Program-made: the position numbers and the translations under genes | The notes under the pieces: model-generated | Seen by the model: the letters and a program-made list of their open reading frames with translations, nothing else | Databases searched by the model: none | What the model was told of the DNA's origin: nothing | Source of the DNA: Bacteroidota bacterium | Lineage (GTDB): Bacteria > Bacteroidota > Ignavibacteria > SZUA-365 | DNA length: 64,000 nt | Direction of reading: 5' to 3' | Assembly (NCBI GenBank): GCA_023432805.1 | Contig: JAEYUG010000108.1 | Location: forward strand, 1 to 64,000 | Shown here: positions 52,101 to 58,969 of the stretch, piece after piece | Numbering within the stretch: the first letter of the stretch is position 1 | How the letters are laid out: each line of letters starts with the position of its first letter

Positions 52101-53530
52101 CCCGACCCGTAGCGCGCATCCCAGCCGGCGGTGCCCTTGTCGGTCGCGGAGGCGATGATCATGCCCCGCACCTCGTCGGGTGTCGCATCAGGATGCACCG
52201 CCAGGAGCAGCGCGGCAACCGCGCTGACAAAAGGAGCCGAGGCACTCGTGCCGTTGAAACTGCTGTAGTAGCCGCCCGGTTCGGTGGTGGTCACGTCCAC
52301 CCCGGGGGCGGCGATGTCGACGGTCGCACCGTAGTTCGAGAAGCCGGCGATCCCGTCACTCTGCGTCGTAGCGCTCACGGAGATCGTCTCCGCGTAGGCG
52401 CTCGGATAGTGCAGCACGTCGGTCTGGGCGTTTCCGGCCGAGGCGGGCATGACCGCACCGCGCGCATGCGCCCAGCGTACCACATCGCGCAGCACGCGCG
52501 AATACACCACATCCCCGAAACTCATGTTGATAACGCGCGCCCCGTTCACGACAGCATACGCGAGCGCGCGGGCCACATCACCCTCGGCGCCGAGTCCCCG
52601 CGCGTCGAAGGCGCGCAGCGTCATGATGCGCGCCTCCGGTGCAATGCCGGCGATGCCGATGCCGTTGCCGGCCGTCGCCGCAATGATGCCCGACACGTTC
52701 GTGCCGTGTCCCATCTCGTCGAAGATGTCCGGGTCCGGGTCGCGATAGTCTCCACCCGCCGCATTCGCAACACCGGGCTGATCGACGAAGTCGTAGCCCG
52801 TCACATCGTCGATGAATCCGTTGCCGTCATTGTCCACGCCATCGAAATCCCCGCGCACGCCGTCGCGCAGTTCGGTCGCGGACCATGGATCGTAGCGGCC
52901 GTTGCCGTTCACATCCTCCGCCGCATTGATCCACAGCTGCGCACGCAGATCCGGATGCCCCGGATCGATGCCCGTGTCGATCACACCGACGATCACACCC
53001 GCACCGCGCGAGCGATCCCATGCCGCCAGCGTCCCGATGCGCTGCGTGCCCCACTGGCTGCTCCACGCCGAATCGTTCGGCGCAGACGCGGCAAGCCGCA
53101 CGGCATCCACCGCCAGCATCCCCTCGCGCTGCACATACGCCACTGCTGCATCGGCGGCCGCCTCGCGCATGGCTTCTTCGACATCCTCCACCCGCGCCAC
53201 GCGCACGAGCACGAGTCCGCCGAGCTCGTCACCGCCGCTGCGTCGAAGGACGGCTTCCGCCGGGAGCACCGACTCTGCATCCGCGCCCCAGCGCGCGAGC
53301 AGCGTCCGCACCGTCGGTGCGAGCACCTCGGTCCTTCCCCCGAACGACTGCACATCGCCCGGCGAACGCAGCATGAGGAAGAAGCGGGAGGATGCCCCAG
53401 CCCCGTCGCGCACCGGCACATACGTGGCGGATGCCGGGTCGGCCGCACCCCGCTGCTGCCCGGCGGCTCCCGTCGGAAGCCACGCAAGGCCGCAGCACAC
53501 GGCGAGGATGAGGATGGCCGCTGATCGCAT
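49136..53530 (-). CDS. Secreted subtilisin-like (S8) protease with FG-GAP repeats and T9SS sorting domain
   Basis: This is a 1464-residue protein. The signal peptide ends PTGAAGQ, followed by an inhibitor-like prodomain to about residue 165. The S8 catalytic domain has Asp185 (GVIDTGIDPGHPDL), His275 (GHGTNVSGIIAA), oxyanion Asn367 (PASAGN) and Ser429 (FNGTSASAPFVSA). After Ig/Fn-like segments come FG-GAP/VCBS calcium loops (DFNGDGRPE, DVDRDGVDE, DFNGNGKTD, DFDGDGRDE, DYDGNGIPE). A fibronectin III segment and a C-terminal T9SS domain (VFPNPWHASTGQSFITF, PGGVYIYHATG) close the protein. ATG at 53530 overlaps the purF stop as TGATG. It is probably a surface or released protease. Confidence 0.92.
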   Translation of the reverse strand: MRSAAILILAVCCGLAWLPTGAAGQQRGAADPASATYVPVRDGAGASSRFFLMLRSPGDVQSFGGRTEVLAPTVRTLLARWGADAESVLPAEAVLRRSGGDELGGLVLVRVARVEDVEEAMREAAADAAVAYVQREGMLAVDAVRLAASAPNDSAWSSQWGTQRIGTLAAWDRSRGAGVIVGVIDTGIDPGHPDLRAQLWINAAEDVNGNGRYDPWSATELRDGVRGDFDGVDNDGNGFIDDVTGYDFVDQPGVANAAGGDYRDPDPDIFDEMGHGTNVSGIIAATAGNGIGIAGIAPEARIMTLRAFDARGLGAEGDVARALAYAVVNGARVINMSFGDVVYSRVLRDVVRWAHARGAVMPASAGNAQTDVLHYPSAYAETISVSATTQSDGIAGFSNYGATVDIAAPGVDVTTTEPGGYYSSFNGTSASAPFVSAVAALLLAVHPDATPDEVRGMIIASATDKGTAGWDARYGSGLLDAARALALDAPSVVRILTPRTDDGISADTITITGTAASPIMTGFIVQYGVGRNPTRWFDIAPQQHRQAIAETLAQWNVASLPDTVYTIRLAAQSSKGITLEDRVVVRLDRRAPIVLGIGFIPAINGRSHGVAAGFLTDEPTLGRVWYRRAGSGDEWRWVSAEGGTVNNLFVSTTHSIWLGEEHLTPGATYEFYFTATDESGFTTKAALPSGGNFVHTIPLPIATTGFLRKPYGHPNARLFDRTTDFNGDGRPELVLNRFEGDQHLEILAFDGTRFVDIAPGVHGLQYLRGVGDVTGDGRAEMLTSYVRSGSLWGSDAPGSIPSRLLWADTTSGFFWPVGTVDVDRDGVDEVLAIVSDSTIGVYKGDAAGRLSPWGTIRNPTKGAAYSTSTGATAYDRNSFNAPRVAAGDFNGNGKTDLLFGDADGDFFIAEYRLNGEFQYIWISENDFQDGSDFVAAEDFDGDGRDEFAIGVRTTTDDVIPFWYVGIYALGAQNSTVVRWTGRFAGVEESAQSGVFRRISNSMTAANIDATPAKELIVSVYPELYVVSWSESAAAFDVSFMLPLVNTNAVAVGDYDGNGIPEMAFATADSVEVWERDLPATAPAAPRAVTAVYIGPRQLRLSWIPAPGTTRFRVYKGTSSSTLALFGETGNTALTDFDITAGTPVLYAVTAVDSTMTPAESVRMFSRALLPHAQPVVDTVISLGGGQLRVAVSQDLATELPPTSSFLLGDAREPASVALLDRRSLLLSFPTLAPGPYGLRIRALTDAEGIPFIDNAVHDVLVEEAVVPRCFVERVTHEPPRGFAVRFSGPVDPITASDPSAYTVSPLGAATAVRVDAADQSVVHITLGGTGAVGAIGQEYVLRVQGVRCADGTAISGAGATAGVVLNRENLDDMFVFPNPWHASTGQSFITFANLTPRAAIRIYTLSGQFMREVTERDGNGGTEWQLDDDEGRSVPGGVYIYHATGTDAQGREVTPKTGKFAIAR

Positions 53531-55053
53531 CACGCCTCGTGCTCCTCCTTGCGGACGAACGGCTCGGGGGGAATCGGGTAGTCGCCGGAAAAACAGGCGG
53601 TGCAGTAACCGCATTTGCCTTCGTGACTGACGGTGCGAAGCATGTTCTCCATCGAGAGATACCCGAGCGTGTCGGCGCCGATCTCCTGACGGATGCGGTC
53701 GACGTCGCCACCGCACTCGACGGCGATCAGTTCCTCGCGGCTGGGAAAATCCATGCCGTAGGGACAGGGGTTCATGATCGGGGGAGAGCTGATGCGCACG
53801 TGCAGGGACTTGGGCTTGGCCTCGCGGATGAGGTTGAGCAGCAGCTTGCTGGTCGTGCCGCGCACGATCGAGTCGTCGATCACGACGACCGTGCGTCCTT
53901 CGATCACGCCCTTGACGGTGTTGAATTTCATGCGGACCTTCAACTCGCGGTTCTCCTGACCCGGCTGGATGAAGGTGCGGCCGATGTAGTGATTGCGGAT
54001 GAGGCCGATTTCGAATCGCGCGTCGATGCCGTTCTTGACGCTCGTGCGCACGAAGCCGATGGCGGCTGTGTTGCTCGAGTCGGGAACGGACATGACGAGC
54101 ACGGGTTCGCCGTCGGCGTCGACGGGATGTTGTTCGGCGAGGACCTTGCCGAGGCGGCGGCGGATCTTGTCGACGTTCTCACCGAAGATCTTCGAATCGG
54201 GACGCGAGAAGTAGATGTACTCGAAGATGCAGTGGCGGTGCCCGTCAGGCTGTTCGCGCAGGAAGCGCTGCAGCGGCGCGCCGGTCGCCTCCATGCGGCG
54301 ATCGAAGAAGAGCACCTCGCCCGGTTCGACGTCGCGCACGTATTCGGCCTGCATGATGTCGAGCGCGCAGGTCTCCGAGGCGATCACCCAGGCCTCGCCG
54401 CGCCGGCCGATGCAGAGGGGACGAAAGCCGTACGGATCACGCGCCGCGATGAGCGTGTCACCGTGCAGCATGACAAGCGAGTACGCACCACGCACGGTGT
54501 TGAGCGCATCCATGATGCGATCTTCGGGCGTGGCGGCGCGGCTGCGCGCGGTCAGATGCAGCAGCACTTCGGTGTCGGTCGAGGTCTGGAAAATCGTGCC
54601 TTCCTGCTGCAGCGCCGTGCGCAGGGCGCGCGTGTTGGTCAGGTTTCCGTTGTGAGCAACGGCGAGCTGTCCGTCACGGTAATTGACCATGAAGGGCTGG
54701 ATGTTCTCCAGGTTGTCCGAACCGGTCGTCGAATAGCGGTTATGCCCGATCGCGATGTCGCCATGCAGGAATTCGGTCAGGATGCTCTTGTCGGCAAACA
54801 CCTCGGTGACAAGGCCGGGACCCTTGTGAATGCGCAGTTTGGGAGGCGGTACGTTCGCACCCTGCACGGTACGCTCGCAGGCGACGATACCCGAGGCCTC
54901 CTGCCCGCGATGCTGCAGGGAGTGGAGTCCATAATAGGCGAGTGTCGGTGCGGTGGGATCGCCGTAGATGCCGACGATGCCGCAGTTCGAGCGCGGCTTG
55001 TCGATCTCTTCGGACGCAATGGGGGATGGGTGTGTCAAATGCGTGCGGGTCAT
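53530..55053 (-). CDS. purF: Amidophosphoribosyltransferase
   Basis: This is a 507-residue enzyme making phosphoribosylamine from PRPP and glutamine, the first step of purine synthesis. A 23-residue propeptide precedes Cys24 (NCGIVGIYG), the N-terminal nucleophile of the glutaminase domain exposed after processing. HNRYSTTGSDN and AHNGNLTN are glutaminase blocks; VVVIDDSIVRGTTS is the PRPP-binding motif. Cysteines in CGGDVDR and GKCGYCTACFSGDY suggest the Fe-S-cluster type, like Bacillus PurF. ATG at 55053 is chosen. It follows a PHP gene by 37 nt. Confidence 0.95.
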   Translation of the reverse strand: MTRTHLTHPSPIASEEIDKPRSNCGIVGIYGDPTAPTLAYYGLHSLQHRGQEASGIVACERTVQGANVPPPKLRIHKGPGLVTEVFADKSILTEFLHGDIAIGHNRYSTTGSDNLENIQPFMVNYRDGQLAVAHNGNLTNTRALRTALQQEGTIFQTSTDTEVLLHLTARSRAATPEDRIMDALNTVRGAYSLVMLHGDTLIAARDPYGFRPLCIGRRGEAWVIASETCALDIMQAEYVRDVEPGEVLFFDRRMEATGAPLQRFLREQPDGHRHCIFEYIYFSRPDSKIFGENVDKIRRRLGKVLAEQHPVDADGEPVLVMSVPDSSNTAAIGFVRTSVKNGIDARFEIGLIRNHYIGRTFIQPGQENRELKVRMKFNTVKGVIEGRTVVVIDDSIVRGTTSKLLLNLIREAKPKSLHVRISSPPIMNPCPYGMDFPSREELIAVECGGDVDRIRQEIGADTLGYLSMENMLRTVSHEGKCGYCTACFSGDYPIPPEPFVRKEEHEA

Positions 55054-55090
55054 GCTTGTGTCATCGTGGTGGTCGTCCGCTCGCCTGGGT

Positions 55091-56143
55091 TCATGCCCCG
55101 ACGACGCGGATGTGATTGGAGAAAATCCATCCCTTGCTGCCCTTCCAGGCCTCGGCCCTGTAGGCGCCGGGTGCCGAGATGCGCAGCGACAGCTCCGTGC
55201 CCGTTCCCTCTTCGATGGAGGTGCCGTTGTGCAGGATGCGCAGTTTCGCGCGTGCCGGCACCGACACCACCAGGCGCAGCGATTCCCGCGCACCGAGCGT
55301 GACGTCACTCCCCGACAGGATGCGCCGCCTGCCGCGCACACCATGAAAATCGAATCCCCTCGGATCCCCGTTGTTGACATTCGCGATAAAGGACCTGCCG
55401 CTCCGCAATGCATCGAGGATGTTGCGGGCGTCGTCGTCGCGGTGACGGTCGTCGTTGCGCCGCAGCGCTGTCTCAAGCCACACGTAGGTGCGCACCGATC
55501 GGAACATCACCTTGTAGGGGAAGACCTCGACATCGAAGAACCCGAGAATGTCTGCCTTGTGTGCATGCGCATCTACTCCCCCGATCGCCGTCACGCGGCG
55601 CTCGAGATTGAGCGCATCCCACCGAGCGAGCGTTTTCGCCGGCGGTGCGACAATCGACTTGAGGGGATGGATGAACCGCTGGAACTTGTTCTCCTCGGTC
55701 AGCCCTTCCATCCACTCGCTCATGTGGTTCCAGATCTCGATGCCATCGAAGTCCTGCGAATCCCACGCATCCCAGGGATACGAGGGATGCTCCGGAAAGC
55801 GATTGCGGCACTCGTCGGGATGCGCCAGAAAACCCACGCCCCCGCGCTCCCTGACCCGCCGCACATACTCCTGCGCGCTGATGCGCACACCAACGGTCTC
55901 GTCGAGTCCGAACGCCAGATAGTGGTTGCGGTCGTTGCGGTCGTTGATTTCGTAGCCGATGATCACCAGCACGTTGTCGCGCCAGCCCTCCCAGCCGTCC
56001 TTGCGCGCACGCAGGCTGTTGTGGTCGCTCATCATGATGAAATCCAGACCGGAATCCGACGCATCGCGGGCGATGTCCGGGATCTCGCCCGTCCCGTCGG
56101 AATACGTGGAATGGATATGGATGGCGCCTGCGTATTCGTGCAT
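55091..56143 (-). CDS. PHP-domain metallohydrolase (CehA/McbA-like)
   Basis: This is a 350-residue protein. The PHP metal-binding motifs are complete: HIHSTYSDGTG at the N-terminus, MMSDHNS, GFLAHPDE and GGVDAHAH. After the PHP domain (to about residue 235) a beta-sandwich follows (LRLVVSVPARAKLRILHNG, GAYRAEAWKGSKGWIFSNHI), as in CehA/McbA-type hydrolases. The substrate is unknown; phosphoesters or carbamates are possible. No signal peptide. ATG at 56143 places the first metal motif at residues 8-18; the upstream in-frame extension is unlikely. It heads the long run towards mutL and has its own candidate promoter. Confidence 0.88.
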   Translation of the reverse strand: MHEYAGAIHIHSTYSDGTGEIPDIARDASDSGLDFIMMSDHNSLRARKDGWEGWRDNVLVIIGYEINDRNDRNHYLAFGLDETVGVRISAQEYVRRVRERGGVGFLAHPDECRNRFPEHPSYPWDAWDSQDFDGIEIWNHMSEWMEGLTEENKFQRFIHPLKSIVAPPAKTLARWDALNLERRVTAIGGVDAHAHKADILGFFDVEVFPYKVMFRSVRTYVWLETALRRNDDRHRDDDARNILDALRSGRSFIANVNNGDPRGFDFHGVRGRRRILSGSDVTLGARESLRLVVSVPARAKLRILHNGTSIEEGTGTELSLRISAPGAYRAEAWKGSKGWIFSNHIRVVGA

Positions 56144-56165
56144 GTCTGTAGGAAATCGAGAACCT

Positions 56166-56196
56166 GAAAAGTACGAGCACCCGTGCAGGATTCCAA
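56166..56196 (-). promoter_or_regulatory. Candidate promoter for the PHP-purF run
   Basis: On the minus strand: TTG (56196-56194), 20 nt, TACTTTTC (56173-56166), 7 of 8 to TAnnTTTG. The leader to ATG at 56143 would be under 20 nt. Confidence 0.45.
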
Positions 56197-56437
56197 TACG
56201 GAAGGCGCGCCCTCCACGCTCACCGCCCCCACCCGGGGGAAGCGTCGCGCACCGCTTCCCATGGATGCGTCTCGGCAACATGGGAGAGTGACGTGTGGAA
56301 TCTGAATGGGAACGTTGCTATATTCATCATTGAGTCTGCCCCTGCCTTCCTGTTGTCCTGTATCCTGCCGGCCTGTCTGTATGGCCGGGCAACAGCATGT
56401 GCGTCTGCGAAATCATCGCCTATCGAGAGGAGCCCCC

Positions 56438-57406
56438 ATGAAACTTCGAATCCATGCGGCGCGTGTATGCATAGCCGTCCTCCTGCTCACCCTGCTGCTC
56501 GGTGCGGAACTGTTCGCACAGGGTGGCGACGTGCTGCGCCCGGGGCGTCGTGGTGGGACAACCCCGACCTCGCCTTCCACCCCGTCGACATGGTATCTGG
56601 GGGTGGACGCCGGACTCACCTGGTCACAGTTCATGAACGGTCCCCTCAGCTACTATACGCCGAATCCCTACTTTCCGCCGTCGCTGTTCTACGATTATCT
56701 GGATTATGCACTGCCTGCCACGGTCGATGAAGGCAGCGGCATCGGGTTTGCCGTTGGTGCGACGATCGACTACGCGGCAAGTCCGGGTCTCGGTCTGCAG
56801 CTGCGTGCGTACTACAACCGCCGCGCGGGATCGTTCGATGAAAGCACGGATCTGCTCGAAGTGCATACTGACACGCAGACAGGACTCACGACGATTCTGC
56901 GAGACAAGACGGACTGGACCTTCGACCATTTCAACCTCGATCTTCTCGCCCGCATTCAACTCGCACCGGAATCCTTTTACGTGCTCGTCGGTCCCTCGAT
57001 CGGTTTCCTCGTGGGCAATGAGGCAACGCTCATGCAGGAGATCGTGCAGCCCGGAGACATTTACTATCAGGAGGCGAACTACGTTTCCACCCCCACCGAA
57101 CGGGAGTTGAAGACGGCCGGCATGTCGCATGAAGTATCGGGATTCTCATCGACGCGCATCGATCTGCGCGCAGGCATCGGGACGTGGATTCCGATTGCCG
57201 ACGATCTGTTTCTCACACCCGAACTGACGCTTTCATACCCGCTCACGAAGATGGTGTCGGCAGCGGTGCCTTCCGCACAGGAGCTGCCCGAAGCCGCGCT
57301 GATGCCGCGTCTCAACAGCAATCTCGTGCAACTCTCGCCTCAGAACGAATCCTTCAACATGATGACTGTCATGTTCACACTCGGCCTTCGCTGGCGGATA
57401 CAATGA
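56438..57406 (+). CDS. Outer-membrane beta-barrel protein (porin-like)
   Basis: This is a 322-residue protein. GAGGAG lies 5 nt before ATG at 56438 and fixes the start. The signal peptide ends GAELFAQ. A low-complexity linker (GRRGGTTPTSPSTPSTW) precedes barrel strands (YLGVDAGLTWSQFM, GLGLQLRAYYNRRAG, FNLDLLARIQLAPES) ending TVMFTLGLRWRIQ. It is paralogous in layout to the barrel at 10291-11136 and, like it, is followed at once by a PD40-OmpA gene. The two probably form an outer-membrane complex anchored to peptidoglycan. A definite promoter was not found in the 290-bp gap upstream. Confidence 0.78.
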   Translation: MKLRIHAARVCIAVLLLTLLLGAELFAQGGDVLRPGRRGGTTPTSPSTPSTWYLGVDAGLTWSQFMNGPLSYYTPNPYFPPSLFYDYLDYALPATVDEGSGIGFAVGATIDYAASPGLGLQLRAYYNRRAGSFDESTDLLEVHTDTQTGLTTILRDKTDWTFDHFNLDLLARIQLAPESFYVLVGPSIGFLVGNEATLMQEIVQPGDIYYQEANYVSTPTERELKTAGMSHEVSGFSSTRIDLRAGIGTWIPIADDLFLTPELTLSYPLTKMVSAAVPSAQELPEAALMPRLNSNLVQLSPQNESFNMMTVMFTLGLRWRIQ

Positions 57407-57423
57407 GTACAGGAGATCACACA

Positions 57424-58941
57424 ATGAAAACGTTTGCCTGCCTGAGTGTGTGCGTCCTGCTGCTCTCGACCATGCCACTCGCCGCCCAGACCGATGTGCC
57501 GCAACCCGCACGCACCATCATCACACCAACGCAGTACCCGACCGTCGTCGAATCCCTCGGTGCGGCAGTGAATTCTCCGCAGGATGATTTTGCTCCCGCC
57601 GTCATCGGTGGAGGAAGGGTGCTCTACTTCACCACCACGCGCAACGGGAACCAGGATGTCTACAGCACGTCGAAGGGCGATGCTCAATGGTCTCGTGCTG
57701 CGAGCGTGGGCAATGCGCTGAACTCGCGAGCAGACGAAGGGGGAACCGCCATCACGCCCGATGGCAAATGGATGATCTTTACCGGGTGCAACCGGTCCGA
57801 CGGCTATGGGGATTGCGACCTGTACATGGCCGAGAACATCGGGGGCTCATGGACGAATGTCCGCAATCTCGGGTCGCGCATCAATTCATCAGCCTGGGAG
57901 TCGCAGCCCTCCATCTCACCCGACGGCTCGGTGCTGTTCTTTGCGTCGGATCGTGAAGGTGGCCGGGGAGGGACGGATATCTGGATGTCGCAGCGTCGCA
58001 GCGATGGAAGCTGGGAAGCACCCATGAATCCCGGTCCCCGCGTCAACACCGGCGGTGATGAGGCGGCGCCTGGTATCGCGGCCGACAACCGCACGCTGTA
58101 TTTCAGTTCGAACGCGCATCCCGGCATCGGTGGATTCGACATCTACCGCACCATCTGGAGCGACGGCGCGTGGAGCATCCCCGAGCACGCTGGAACGCCT
58201 ATGAACAGTAGTGATGATGACTACTTCTGCGGAATGTTCCCGGGCACGGACGATGTGTACTTCGCCTCGAACCGTCCGGGTGGGTCTGGCGGACTCGATC
58301 TCTACATCGCCACGCCGAATCCCCTGCCGCCCGCAGCCGTCACCACCGTGATTGGAAATGTGACCGACGGTGGGACGAAGGTTCCGCTCGGTGCGTCGCT
58401 GACCGTTCGTGATATCAAGACCAACACGCTCGTGGCGACATTTCACAGCAGTGATGTGGATGGCGCCTATGTCGTCGTGCTTCAGGCCGGCCGCACCTAC
58501 GTCATCACAGCAGAGAGTGCCGGGTACCTGTTTTACTCCGATCGTTTCGAGGTTCCTGCGCTGACACGGAACAACACGCTGCGCAAGGATATCGCCATGT
58601 CTCGCGACATGGTGCGTCTGCTCGTCTATTTCGATTTCGACAAGAGCACCCTGCGTCCGGATTCCCATGTCGATCTGGATCGAGCGGTCGCCTGGCTCGC
58701 GTCCAATTCCTCCCTCCGGGTCGAGGTGGCAGGACACACCGACAACGTCGGCAAATACGATTACAATGTTCGACTCTCGCACGATCGCGCACGTGCCGTA
58801 TACGACTACCTGATCGCGAAGGACGTGCCGGCACGCCAGCTCTCCTACAAGGGGTACGGACCCGATCAGCCCATTTCCACGAATGACAGTGAAGATGGCA
58901 GGCAGCTCAACCGCCGCGTGGAGTTCCGTGTCGTGAAGTAG
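57424..58941 (+). CDS. PD40-repeat OmpA-family protein (PorE-like architecture)
   Basis: This is a 505-residue protein. AGGAG lies 8 nt before ATG at 57424, 17 nt after the barrel gene. The signal peptide ends MPLAAQ; no lipobox, unlike its paralogue at 8618-10294. PD40 repeats (ITPDGKWMIFTGCN, ISPDGSVLFFASDREGG, DVYFASNRPGGSGGLDLY) fill residues 30-300. A carboxypeptidase-regulatory-like domain follows (VIGNVTDGGTKVPLGASLTV), then an OmpA domain (VYFDFDKSTLRPDS, VAGHTDNVGKYDYNV, NRRVEFRVVK) with the Asp and Arg that grip peptidoglycan. It is probably periplasmic, tying the barrel partner to the wall. Confidence 0.88.
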   Translation: MKTFACLSVCVLLLSTMPLAAQTDVPQPARTIITPTQYPTVVESLGAAVNSPQDDFAPAVIGGGRVLYFTTTRNGNQDVYSTSKGDAQWSRAASVGNALNSRADEGGTAITPDGKWMIFTGCNRSDGYGDCDLYMAENIGGSWTNVRNLGSRINSSAWESQPSISPDGSVLFFASDREGGRGGTDIWMSQRRSDGSWEAPMNPGPRVNTGGDEAAPGIAADNRTLYFSSNAHPGIGGFDIYRTIWSDGAWSIPEHAGTPMNSSDDDYFCGMFPGTDDVYFASNRPGGSGGLDLYIATPNPLPPAAVTTVIGNVTDGGTKVPLGASLTVRDIKTNTLVATFHSSDVDGAYVVVLQAGRTYVITAESAGYLFYSDRFEVPALTRNNTLRKDIAMSRDMVRLLVYFDFDKSTLRPDSHVDLDRAVAWLASNSSLRVEVAGHTDNVGKYDYNVRLSHDRARAVYDYLIAKDVPARQLSYKGYGPDQPISTNDSEDGRQLNRRVEFRVVK

Positions 58942-58944
58942 CTC

Positions 58945-58967
58945 CAGGTCACGGTAAGCGTGACCTG
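58945..58967. terminator. Hairpin between convergent genes
   Basis: CAGGTCACG (58945-58953) pairs perfectly with CGTGACCTG (58959-58967) around GTAAG. It sits in the 28-bp gap between the OmpA gene (+) and the Lon-family gene (-). There is no T-tract on either side, so termination is likely but not typical. Confidence 0.5.
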
Positions 58968-58969
58968 CG

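Noticed and set aside
51245..53524. 759-codon frame antisense to the subtilisin-like protease gene
   Set aside because: The sense frame has a full catalytic triad and calcium loops; the antisense frame is a GC artefact.
56270..56437. Promoter of the barrel/PorE-like pair at TATATTCA (about 56316)
   Set aside because: The -7 match is 6 of 8 and no TTG stands at the right distance; too weak to annotate.
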